From the IMG/VR virus record IMGVR_UViG_3300030451_000328, positions 1 through 30,623 of that record: DNA of 30,623 nt. One strand, 5' to 3'. The translations under genes and the position numbers were made by a program. The notes beneath the pieces are model-generated. The model saw nothing but the letters and a program-made list of their open reading frames with translations, ran no database searches and was not told where the DNA came from. Positions 15,184-22,157 of the stretch are shown here, in pieces. Positions within the stretch are counted from its first letter, which is position 1. Every line of letters begins with the position of its first letter. This DNA is from a virus.

Positions 15184-18007
15184 TATCCAGTGTATACTTT
15201 ATAGACCATGTTTTTACAGAGGGTGTCTTACCCATGTACGTGTCTGCGAATATGCGCTTTTGTTCACTCTTTGCCTGGAACTTGTTCTTTAGCTTAGTCA
15301 ACAATTCACTATAGTTTATCTGGTTCTTTACACACCAGTCTTTCAACGGTGTGGGTAACAAGTATAGTTTCTCGCTAGTTGTTTCGTACCGTGCAACAAT
15401 AAAACTTCTTGGATCTTTCTCCGCAGGTGGCACTAGACTGCTGATATTTGACAACTCCCCATCGCTGTCCTCGGTGTCATTTATCCAAAGTATATTGTTC
15501 CACTTCTCAGCTATGTATCTACCTAGCAACTCATTTGTATTAGACTTCGCATCGCCCATCCGTGCTTTTGCTAAAATAAGCTGCTTTACTGACCACTCAA
15601 AAATATTGCTTGTGTTGTACTTAGTGATGCCTAGTTTCTTCCTGAGTATTATCGCTGCTGTTATTACAGCCGCTACTCCTGCTGACCAGAAACGGTGCTT
15701 AGATGTAAGTCCTGCTGCTTGGTCTAGCCGAACACGAACCGCATCTAACATGGTACGTGTTTCTTCTTTGTTATTCATAACCCACTGCACAAACTCAATA
15801 CCTAGCCAACCATAGTTTACTTTAACCTCTTCAAACAATTTGTCTGTTATTTTCTTGTCTTCAGTTGTAAGCTGCATGTCTGGTACATTTATTTCCAGAA
15901 GACGTAGTAGTTCTGCTTCGGCATCGGCTTTGTAGTTAGTGACGGCATCCCACATACTTGAGTTAGCCGAACTCAAAGATAAAAGTTCCCACGGTTTACC
16001 GCGCACTCTTTCGATATTACCCGACTGTGCAAGGCGATTCTTCTGCCTACCACCAGTCATTTGGTACAGATACCCAGACGCAATCTCACCTGTTAGTTTA
16101 GTCATCTCGTCAATCACAGGCGGTATATTTTTTAGTACTTCGCATCTATTCATAAAAGAGTTTAAAGTATCTTCTGACCCAATAGAACGGTTCATTATAA
16201 TCCAAGGATCACCCCATGCGGCTAACCCCATGCACTGTGCTGTTGTTTTACCAATACCAGACCCACCTGTTAGATGGATCGCTAAACTATTCATACCTGT
16301 GAACGGCATAAGTACAGAACCGAAACCTGAGCAGACGCTGAACTGATGCAAAAGCCAACCGTCATCTTCTTTATTGTAGAAATCTATTAGTTCCATATGT
16401 CGTTCACGACTACCCTTTTCTCCAAAGGCGTGAAACAAGCTAGACGTAGATGGCGATGCAGGATTGTATTGCACCTTGTCAGGTCTAATTAATTTATCTC
16501 CAAGGACAAAGCCTGTCATCTCGTCATCAACCCAACCAAACTGCCTGTGTGCTTCGTCTGCTTTAACTGTTTGTTGTAACTCACTTATCCATTTATTTGT
16601 GTACGACATGAGTACGTTTGTCTCCTGTGATGATATTGCTGTAACGCCTTCTTTTGACATTGCTTTACGAAACTCATTCGGCGCTGTCACTACAGTTAGC
16701 GGAACTGTAAACTCACGCACACCGTCTTGCGGTAGGTGCAATCTAAATACTACTAATTCGCCTTGTTCTTGATCATACAAACGGCGAGATACATAGAACG
16801 TATGCCTATAAATGGCTTTATCGACTAACTCATCATCTTCTTTTACACGCACATAGATACCACCATGCTCTCCACCAAAATACGGTTTCGGCATTTCGGG
16901 TATAATGTATTCGCGTTTTACACTACTTGGACTGTTAGCGGCTTTTTCAGAAACGGTCTGTGGGCCAGACGCTGCTTTGATACGTTGCCCTAGCACCAGA
17001 GGTGTTTTTATCTGTTCCCAATGTGGGCATCCCTCACACACATCTGGGTTTAACTCATTAAACTTGGCGCAAAGGTACGGCCCTTTTATTTCATTAAACT
17101 TCTTGAGCATAAACTCTTTGTCATACTCATCGTGCCGACTTGATATTGTGACTGCGGCTTCTTCACCTTCTTTACAAAACTTTGTGATAGATAACCCTGC
17201 TCTCCATAGTGGTTCATCCACTGCATTTTGGTTTATAGCTATGTTTCGTAACTGCTCACATCCGTTACCTTTAATTGTTTTCTTCATGATTCGCCCAAAA
17301 GAAAACTCTTTGTTTTCATTTAAAGCTTCTTGTAATGCGTCTGGGCCAAGATCTAGCGCAGGGAGTTTAGGCGCTAATCCACCTAATTTATCAATAAACA
17401 CAGACAACTCTGTGGGCGACACTAGATCTTTACCAAGAAGATCCACAGGTAATGGTGGGTCTTTTTTATAGTTGTGTGTACTAGGCAATCTTAAAATACT
17501 GGCTGCATCTGTGGTGCGAGATGCGTCCGCAGGAAAGCCATGTTCCCTACAAAGCTGCCCTAGTTTAGAAGCAGCAGGTTCCCACTCCTCTCGCGTCACA
17601 GCCTCTGTCAGAGGCCAATACACATGGATACCATTACCACTGTTCACGGTTATCGGTGCAGGTAAACCAACCTTCTTTTTAAATGTCTGTAACTCTCTAA
17701 TCGCATCGGCTTGCGTAGGGAAGTCTTTACCTTCTCCACAATCTAGGTCTAACCAGAATGCTTTTATATTCTTTACGTTTGCTTTAGATCTACCACCCCA
17801 CTGAGAGCCTTCTTCGTTGTAAGTGCTCGTGGCGAAGTAAACATTATGTGGAAACGTGTCTACCTCTGTTGCTTTACTTACGAGTTCCTGGACTGTCTTG
17901 AACCAATAGTGTTTCGGTATAGGTTTCTGCTGTTTTAAATCTATCGTGATTAAGCATGAGTACCCCTCATCACCCAATACACTCTTTAGAAAGTCTACTG
18001 TATTCAC
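15161..18007 (-). CDS. Primase-helicase: AEP-type primase plus DUF927-like ATPase (948 aa)
   Basis: This enzyme should prime and unwind DNA for phage replication. The N-terminal third has the archaeo-eukaryotic primase motifs: D-L-D (87-89), S-G-N-G-I-H-V-Y-W (123-131) and T-T-D-A-A-S-I-L-R-L-P-S-T-H-N-Y-K (165-181). A Cys cluster C314...C325-E-G-C328-P-H330 is a likely zinc site. The C-terminal half is a DUF927-like superfamily 3-type helicase: Walker A G-G-S-G-I-G-K-T-T (582-590) and Walker B V-I-D-E (632-635), with N-S-S-M-W-D further on. The start is a GTG at 18007, preceded by TTTGGAG at suitable spacing. A long hairpin sits between it and the upstream gene. The product of the upstream gene is a probable ssDNA-binding protein. 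The two-module architecture is normal for this phage group and no truncation is seen. Confidence 0.9.
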   Translation of the reverse strand: MNTVDFLKSVLGDEGYSCLITIDLKQQKPIPKHYWFKTVQELVSKATEVDTFPHNVYFATSTYNEEGSQWGGRSKANVKNIKAFWLDLDCGEGKDFPTQADAIRELQTFKKKVGLPAPITVNSGNGIHVYWPLTEAVTREEWEPAASKLGQLCREHGFPADASRTTDAASILRLPSTHNYKKDPPLPVDLLGKDLVSPTELSVFIDKLGGLAPKLPALDLGPDALQEALNENKEFSFGRIMKKTIKGNGCEQLRNIAINQNAVDEPLWRAGLSITKFCKEGEEAAVTISSRHDEYDKEFMLKKFNEIKGPYLCAKFNELNPDVCEGCPHWEQIKTPLVLGQRIKAASGPQTVSEKAANSPSSVKREYIIPEMPKPYFGGEHGGIYVRVKEDDELVDKAIYRHTFYVSRRLYDQEQGELVVFRLHLPQDGVREFTVPLTVVTAPNEFRKAMSKEGVTAISSQETNVLMSYTNKWISELQQTVKADEAHRQFGWVDDEMTGFVLGDKLIRPDKVQYNPASPSTSSLFHAFGEKGSRERHMELIDFYNKEDDGWLLHQFSVCSGFGSVLMPFTGMNSLAIHLTGGSGIGKTTAQCMGLAAWGDPWIIMNRSIGSEDTLNSFMNRCEVLKNIPPVIDEMTKLTGEIASGYLYQMTGGRQKNRLAQSGNIERVRGKPWELLSLSSANSSMWDAVTNYKADAEAELLRLLEINVPDMQLTTEDKKITDKLFEEVKVNYGWLGIEFVQWVMNNKEETRTMLDAVRVRLDQAAGLTSKHRFWSAGVAAVITAAIILRKKLGITKYNTSNIFEWSVKQLILAKARMGDAKSNTNELLGRYIAEKWNNILWINDTEDSDGELSNISSLVPPAEKDPRSFIVARYETTSEKLYLLPTPLKDWCVKNQINYSELLTKLKNKFQAKSEQKRIFADTYMGKTPSVKTWSIKYTLDNEDGVED

Positions 18008-18028
18008 TGCTCTGCTCCAAAGTTAAGT

Positions 18029-18065
18029 GTCGTGGTGAGCAACGGAGGAGTGTACTCACCACGAC
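18029..18065 (-). promoter_or_regulatory. 11-bp perfect stem-loop in the leader of the primase gene
   Basis: GTCGTGGTGAG at 18029-18039 pairs exactly with CTCACCACGAC at 18055-18065, leaving a 15-base loop. On the minus-strand transcript the loop contains CUCCUCC, the same sequence as the 16S anti-Shine-Dalgarno core. The hairpin lies 22 bases upstream of the primase GTG and is not followed by a U-tract, so it is not a simple terminator. It may be a processing, attenuation or translational control element between the ssDNA-binding-type gene and the primase gene. The function is inferred. Confidence 0.7.
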
Positions 18066-18082
18066 GATACTACCGTTAGGTA

Positions 18083-18976
18083 TTATTCGTCCTCGTCGTC
18101 AAACAAATCACCTACGATAGATTCAAGGTCATCACCAGAAGAGGGAGCAGTAACCTCTTTCTTTTTAGCGACCTTTTTTGGTTTCGGCACAGTCTCCCCG
18201 ATGTCCACCTCATCTTCCTGCACCTCACCATCACGTTTAGCTTGCACCCCATCCGTTTGTGCCACAGTCAACGTGATTGCTCGGACAGCGTCTTCACTGT
18301 CTCTAGCCTTTATAGCCTGTTCTAATTCAGCTTCCTCAAGAGGACGCACAGGCTTGAAGAACAACTTTGGTGTATCGCTGTTCTCGTCAAAATACATCTG
18401 TGTAACCACAGCAATAGATGGAGTCTTGTGAGCACGTAAGTGTTTAGCGTATGCTTGCATACCCATCTTACCATCTTTAGCTTCCCCAAATACAGATGTA
18501 GCAGGCAATTGGAGTTGATATACAGTCTCCAGATCACCCTCTAGTAACACTGCAATGCGTTGTTGAAACCTACAAGCACGGCTCTCACCTTGCCCAGATC
18601 CCTTAACGTTTTGTTTGCAGTCCATACAACGTTTTGCTTGACGTTGATCCGCAGGTACAGCCGCATCGGGTGCATCCGTATCAGGCGACCAACAAGTGGG
18701 CGCAGATGGATTCTCTGCATCGTACTGACCTGCGTAGTAAGTACGAGAAATCTTGGCGGCATTAACGACTATGACGTTTAAAAAACCATCGTTCTTTACG
18801 TTCACTTGTTCGCCGTTTACTAACTCTCTAAACCTACCACCACGCAAACTAATTCGATGTGTCTTCAGACCACTCGAACCACCTGCTAGATTATCGTCTA
18901 CTTCTTGCAACTGTTTAAATAAGTCGTTGCTTACTAGGGAGTTGCCCCCTTCAAATAATGACAACTGTTCTGCCAT
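18083..18976 (-). CDS. Probable single-stranded DNA-binding protein (297 aa)
   Basis: The N-terminal half has a beta-rich core (H-R-I-S-L-R-G-G-R-F-R-E-L-V-N-G, then L-N-V-I-V-V-N-A-A-K-I) and a likely zinc site from C95, C117-M-D-C120 and C135 (S-R-A-C-R-F). Then follow Y-Q-L-Q-L-P-A-T-S-V-F-G and an acidic tail with D-L-F-D-D-E-D-E at the very end. An acidic C-terminus is typical of ssDNA-binding proteins that recruit replication partners. I recall this family next to the primase-helicase in HMO-2011-like phages. Role and partner recruitment are inferred from tail and context, as no OB-fold could be verified. I chose ATG 18976 because GGAGAG lies just before it; an ATG at 18988 overlapping the previous stop as TAATG would add M-E-S-N. 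Confidence 0.72.
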   Translation of the reverse strand: MAEQLSLFEGGNSLVSNDLFKQLQEVDDNLAGGSSGLKTHRISLRGGRFRELVNGEQVNVKNDGFLNVIVVNAAKISRTYYAGQYDAENPSAPTCWSPDTDAPDAAVPADQRQAKRCMDCKQNVKGSGQGESRACRFQQRIAVLLEGDLETVYQLQLPATSVFGEAKDGKMGMQAYAKHLRAHKTPSIAVVTQMYFDENSDTPKLFFKPVRPLEEAELEQAIKARDSEDAVRAITLTVAQTDGVQAKRDGEVQEDEVDIGETVPKPKKVAKKKEVTAPSSGDDLESIVGDLFDDEDE

Positions 18977-18987
18977 GTTACTCTCCA

Positions 18988-19203
18988 TTAATGTTGTTCT
19001 ATAGGAAGTATATCTTCCCCTTCATTGTCACGTTTTGTCAACGCTTTTTCTATCGCTTCTACATTAAAACGATACGTATCCCCTGCCTTAATATAAGTCT
19101 CTCTGGGAATATGCCCTTCACGTAGCCACTTTCTAGTTGTCGATACAGATATACCAAAATAATCGGCAACTCTATTTATGTCTACATACTGTTTCTCTGT
19201 CAT
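18988..19203 (-). CDS. Excisionase/MerR-like helix-turn-helix protein (71 aa)
   Basis: The fold is a winged helix of the excisionase-like class: V-D-I-N-R-V-A-D-Y-F-G-I-S-V-S-T-T-R-K-W (residues 7-26) gives the helix-turn-helix, followed by L-R-E-G-H-I-P-R as the turn into the wing and Y-R-F-N-V-E-A-I-E-K-A-L as the last helix. Small DNA-binding proteins of this type act as excision factors or transcription regulators. With no integrase in the window, a regulatory or replication-associated role is more likely. It is coupled to the preceding gene by ATGA and to the following one by TAATG, so it is expressed with the replication genes. Confidence 0.85.
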   Translation of the reverse strand: MTEKQYVDINRVADYFGISVSTTRKWLREGHIPRETYIKAGDTYRFNVEAIEKALTKRDNEGEDILPIEQH

Positions 19204-19589
19204 TTCTTCCTCACTGATACTGTGTATTCAGAGTCTACATTGAGACCCTTCGGTAAAAGATCAGGATTTTCTACTAGGAACTGACGAACATTTGTCTGGT
19301 TCAAACGTTTTTCAAAGAACTCGGGTACGTTATGTTCTCTTATGAACTCGTACATATGTTCCCAATCGCTTGTCCAGTACCGTTGTTTGATAGACCTAAA
19401 GAACACCCCTTCAGATGTACGCACTGATTCGACATTGTGTTCTTTACAATGATCTAGCAATGCGCTTTTTATTTTGGCTACCTTTTCACTAAGCACGTTG
19501 TCTTCTTCTTTGAACTTAGCGGCAAGTTCGCTACGCTGATCACGTATCTTTATGTACGCTTTTACGAGCTTCTCTATTGAAACGCTCAT
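19200..19589 (-). CDS. Conserved phage protein with N-terminal coiled coil (129 aa)
   Basis: Residues 1-45 form a charged helix likely to be a coiled coil (K-I-R-D-Q-R-S-E-L-A-A-K-F-K-E). This is followed by E-S-V-R-T-S-E-G-V-F-F-R-S-I-K-Q-R-Y-W-T, a helix with W-E-H-M-Y-E-F-I-R-E-H, the segment Q-T-N-V-R-Q-F-L-V-E-N-P-D-L-L-P, and a final V-D-S-E-Y-T-V-S-V-R-K-K. I recall this conserved pattern (Y-W-T-S-D-W, N-P-D-x-L-P-x-G-L, V-R-K/R-K) from many phages, where it is annotated as hypothetical or as a Gam/Mu-like or gp5.5-like protein. The function is not established. The start ATG has a GGAGAG four bases upstream. A possible promoter lies in the upstream gap. Confidence 0.78.
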   Translation of the reverse strand: MSVSIEKLVKAYIKIRDQRSELAAKFKEEDNVLSEKVAKIKSALLDHCKEHNVESVRTSEGVFFRSIKQRYWTSDWEHMYEFIREHNVPEFFEKRLNQTNVRQFLVENPDLLPKGLNVDSEYTVSVRKK

Positions 19590-19617
19590 TTATCTCTCCA
19601 TTGTTATTTATATTTAG

Positions 19618-19646
19618 TAGATAGTGTTTAAACTTACTTTAGTCAA
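19618..19646 (-). promoter_or_regulatory. Weak sigma70-like promoter candidate
   Basis: On the minus strand TTGACT (19646-19641) and TATCTA (19623-19618) are separated by 17 bases. The -35 matches consensus at five of six positions, the -10 at only three. It overlaps the end of the SNF2 gene and could drive the coiled-coil, HTH, ssDNA-binding and primase genes. The weak -10 makes this tentative. Confidence 0.3.
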
Positions 19647-21174
19647 GTAGTTCTTTGTATAAATCGATAATTTTTGTGTGCACGTCTATTCTGTTGTCTA
19701 ACAGTCTGTATATACGCTGTTCAGCGGCTGAACCGTAAAGCTGAATGACAGTACATTTGTGCTTCTGCCCAGAGCGATGGACACGTGCATTCGCCTGTGC
19801 GTATGTCTCTAGTGACGATGTTGGCCCCCACCACACAACAGTATTCGCTGCTGTCAACGTGACCCCATGGGCTGCGGCTTGCGGTTGGATTATAAGCACT
19901 TGAGGGTTAGGCGTGGTTTGGAAGGAGTCAAATATTTCAGTACGTTTACTCGCAGATACGTCTCCTCGTATAATCCCACACGTTATCCCATCCGCCGTTA
20001 GCTTGTTGGCTAACAAGTCTATAGTGTGCCGAAACGGAACAAACACTAAAACTTTTTGACTGCTCTCGTCTATCGCTTCTTTTAAAACTTTGTACCGATT
20101 AGATATGTCAAACTCTAGTGTCTCGCTATCGTCAGTATATACTGCACCTGATGATATTTGTAACAGCTTGTTAAGCACGATAGCTGCGTTGACAGCAGTA
20201 ATGCTTTCGTCTTCTACCTGCATTACCATCTTCTTACGTAATTCTTCGTAGTATTTTATCTGCTGTTTAGTCATTTCGACTTTACGCTTAACGTAAACCA
20301 TATCGGGTAAGTCTAAACATTCTTCTTTGGTAAATCTGATAGCAGGTTGCAATACTTCGTGCACTATTTGACTAGCGTTTTCTTTTGGCATCCACTTAAA
20401 CTGTGTAACCTTCCACATTACCATGTCTCTAAAAGAACCAAAGAAACGTGGAACATTTAACGGGTTAACTAGCTTTGCTAACCCATACGCATCTAGAGGT
20501 GACTGTGCCGCAGGTGTACCTGTCATCATCCATAGCCAAGTATCATCAGAGATGAGTTTTTTGAGGGTCTTCCATCTTTTAGTCTGTGCATTTTTATAGT
20601 GCGTTGCTTCATCTACAATTATACAATCAAACCCACCGTTTAGTATCTCTTCTTTTACAATATCAACACCGTCATAGTTTATAATTACAAACTCTGCTCC
20701 ACTGTTAATTATGTCTGCACGTTTCTTTTTACTACCGTAAGCTATGTTCACAGAACGGTGCATAGCAAAGGAGAACAAGTCTGCACGCCATGCGCTATCC
20801 ATGATCGAGAGCGGGCAAACTACCAAAACACGCCTTATTTGTTTTTGAGTCATTAGATAGTCAGCCGCCCATATCGCTGATGCGGTCTTACCTGTGCCTT
20901 GTTCGTTGAAACAAAAAGCACGTTTATTCATCGTCAAAAACTCTGCTGTTTTCTTTTGATGCTTGTAAGGTTTATATTGCCCCGTCCATTTGTAACGTTT
21001 GCTAATAGGTGAGGGTACGTTTATATTTAAACTTTTTAGCTTTAGGGCTTCAAACATACCCCATTTGACTACTACTTCATTCATTGACAACTCCTTGCTG
21101 TTTGGTATTACCGTTGTGACCCTTTTAGGGTTACGCAAATTCAACAGGACTGCCTTATCCCGAATAATCTGCAT
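19639..21174 (-). CDS. SNF2-family (superfamily 2) DNA helicase/translocase (511 aa)
   Basis: All major SF2 motifs are visible in order. Motif I is E-Q-G-T-G-K-T (91-97), motif II V-D-E-A-T-H (187-192), motif III M-T-G-T-P (217-221), and motif V resembles Q-P-Q-A-A-A-H-G-V-T-L (430-440). Motif VI is Q-A-N-A-R-V-H-R-S-G-Q (460-470). The H-R-S-G-Q form and the Y-K-P-Y-K-H-Q-K-K-T-A Q-like motif (67-77) are typical of SNF2/SWI2 proteins. It probably remodels or translocates on DNA during phage replication or recombination. The length is close to the minimal SNF2 ATPase core with no accessory domain. The start ATG has GGAGAACAAC in front. No missing catalytic residue was noted. Confidence 0.92.
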   Translation of the reverse strand: MQIIRDKAVLLNLRNPKRVTTVIPNSKELSMNEVVVKWGMFEALKLKSLNINVPSPISKRYKWTGQYKPYKHQKKTAEFLTMNKRAFCFNEQGTGKTASAIWAADYLMTQKQIRRVLVVCPLSIMDSAWRADLFSFAMHRSVNIAYGSKKKRADIINSGAEFVIINYDGVDIVKEEILNGGFDCIIVDEATHYKNAQTKRWKTLKKLISDDTWLWMMTGTPAAQSPLDAYGLAKLVNPLNVPRFFGSFRDMVMWKVTQFKWMPKENASQIVHEVLQPAIRFTKEECLDLPDMVYVKRKVEMTKQQIKYYEELRKKMVMQVEDESITAVNAAIVLNKLLQISSGAVYTDDSETLEFDISNRYKVLKEAIDESSQKVLVFVPFRHTIDLLANKLTADGITCGIIRGDVSASKRTEIFDSFQTTPNPQVLIIQPQAAAHGVTLTAANTVVWWGPTSSLETYAQANARVHRSGQKHKCTVIQLYGSAAEQRIYRLLDNRIDVHTKIIDLYKELLD

Positions 21175-21189
21175 GTTGTTCTCCAGTTT

Positions 21190-21480
21190 TTATTTTTTCT
21201 TTTTAGGTGGTTTACTCATAGCCCCACCTGCTGCTCTGTTCTTTTTGCGACTTTGTACTTTTACACCGTCTTTATTTTTTCCACCTTTACTTAGTGGTTT
21301 CTTGTGGGCAATGTCCTTGCCTTCTCGTTTATCGGCTTTGCCGTTTTTATTTTTATCTACACCTTTCTTATCCATTGCACGTCTAGCTCTTTGACGTTCC
21401 ATGCGAGCTTCATGCTCGCCTCTAGCTTTTTGCTGCTTGTATTCTTTCTTGTACGGTCTTGGTTTGTTTTTATAAGGCAT
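21190..21480 (-). CDS. Lysine-rich HNH-like protein with EF-hand-like loop (96 aa)
   Basis: I start this gene at ATG 21480, which overlaps the upstream stop as TGATG and follows GGGAGAAAC; a start further upstream at 21504 would run into the nuclease gene. The product is extremely basic. Residues 45-56 read D-K-N-K-N-G-K-A-D-K-R-E, which fits the 12-position EF-hand calcium loop (D1, N3, N5, G6, D9, E12). They are followed by D-I-A-H-K-K-P-L-S-K-G-G-K-N and V-Q-S-R-K-K-N-R, resembling the core of HNH nucleases (D-H-x-x-P-L-S-x-G-G, then S-R-x-x-N). The second catalytic histidine is not obvious, so it may be a reduced HNH domain or a DNA-binding derivative. Nuclease activity is not asserted. 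Confidence 0.68.
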   Translation of the reverse strand: MPYKNKPRPYKKEYKQQKARGEHEARMERQRARRAMDKKGVDKNKNGKADKREGKDIAHKKPLSKGGKNKDGVKVQSRKKNRAAGGAMSKPPKKKK

Positions 21481-22157
21481 CAGTTTCTCCCATTGTGGGC
21501 GCACTCAAGCACTGGACAATGACGTTTACACAACCCAGAGGGGCGTGGATTCCATACATCCGACTCAAATGCTTTTTCCATTTTACCATAAATTTCTAAC
21601 CATTTCTCCCAAAGATTTGGTTCTAAGTCAATTTTATATTCGGCTTTGACTAAGCTGTTTGCAACGACAAACAAGAGACCTGCTTTGACCCTTTTTATCT
21701 CAGGGAAATGTTTGAATACAGTAAGAGCCATTAATTCTAACTGTCCTTTGTCAGCGTACCTAGCCGACTTGCCAGTTTTGTAGTCTATGACATACGCAGT
21801 ATCTGCCAACACGTCTATGATTACTAGGTCAGCTATCCCGCGAAACCACACACGTTTATCAAAAAATCCACATGGTTCTAAATTGGCTGTCAAGCCTAAC
21901 TTTTGCTCGCATAGTTTTACACCGCGTCTAGACTTTAGATCATCTAGCATACCTTGAATAAACCCAAACTTTTCTGGGATTGGCACATCGCTGCCTATAT
22001 AATCCTCACAAGCTTTATGTAGTTCAGTGCCATAACGCATCGCCTCTGTTTCTTCCACAGGGTATTCTTTAAGTATCTTTTCATGGTAAAATTGTTTGGG
22101 GCATTGTTCAAACGCCTTTGCTTTACTGAATGACCAAGGTGCTATACTCACTCGCAA
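21480..22157 (-). CDS. Cas4/RecB-like PD-(D/E)XK nuclease (225 aa)
   Basis: Motifs of the RecB/Cas4 nuclease superfamily are visible: Y-G-T-E-L-H47 near the start, E84-Q-K, G-I-A-D110, V-I-D125-Y-K127-T-G-K, and the Q139-L-E-L helix (QhxxY-like motif). C19 (E-Q-C-P-K) together with C210, C214 and C219 at the C-terminus resembles the four-cysteine iron-sulfur cluster of Cas4 and AddB nucleases. An exonuclease role in recombination or end processing is expected from the family. The gene overlaps the polymerase gene by ten bases and is followed by TGATG to the basic HNH-like gene. It lies far from any CRISPR array, so a phage recombination role is likelier than adaptation. Confidence 0.9.
   Translation of the reverse strand: MRVSIAPWSFSKAKAFEQCPKQFYHEKILKEYPVEETEAMRYGTELHKACEDYIGSDVPIPEKFGFIQGMLDDLKSRRGVKLCEQKLGLTANLEPCGFFDKRVWFRGIADLVIIDVLADTAYVIDYKTGKSARYADKGQLELMALTVFKHFPEIKRVKAGLLFVVANSLVKAEYKIDLEPNLWEKWLEIYGKMEKAFESDVWNPRPSGLCKRHCPVLECAHNGRN

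Noticed and set aside
14918-15292. A 124-codon plus-strand frame starting at the leader-like sequence in the convergent region.
   Set aside because: It runs antisense to the 74-residue gene and the primase gene, the product is cysteine- and phenylalanine-rich without motif, and the reverse frame is clearly coding.
16905-17804. Two plus-strand frames of 188 and 110 codons opposite the primase gene.
   Set aside because: They are antisense shadows of a gene with all primase and helicase motifs intact.
18029-18065. Interpretation of the 11-bp hairpin as a rho-independent terminator.
   Set aside because: No T-run follows on either strand, and the primase gene begins 22 bases further on in the same direction.
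21480-22157. Cas4-like protein taken as a sign of a CRISPR system.
   Set aside because: No repeat-spacer array or other cas gene is visible; stand-alone RecB/Cas4-like nucleases are common in phage replication modules.
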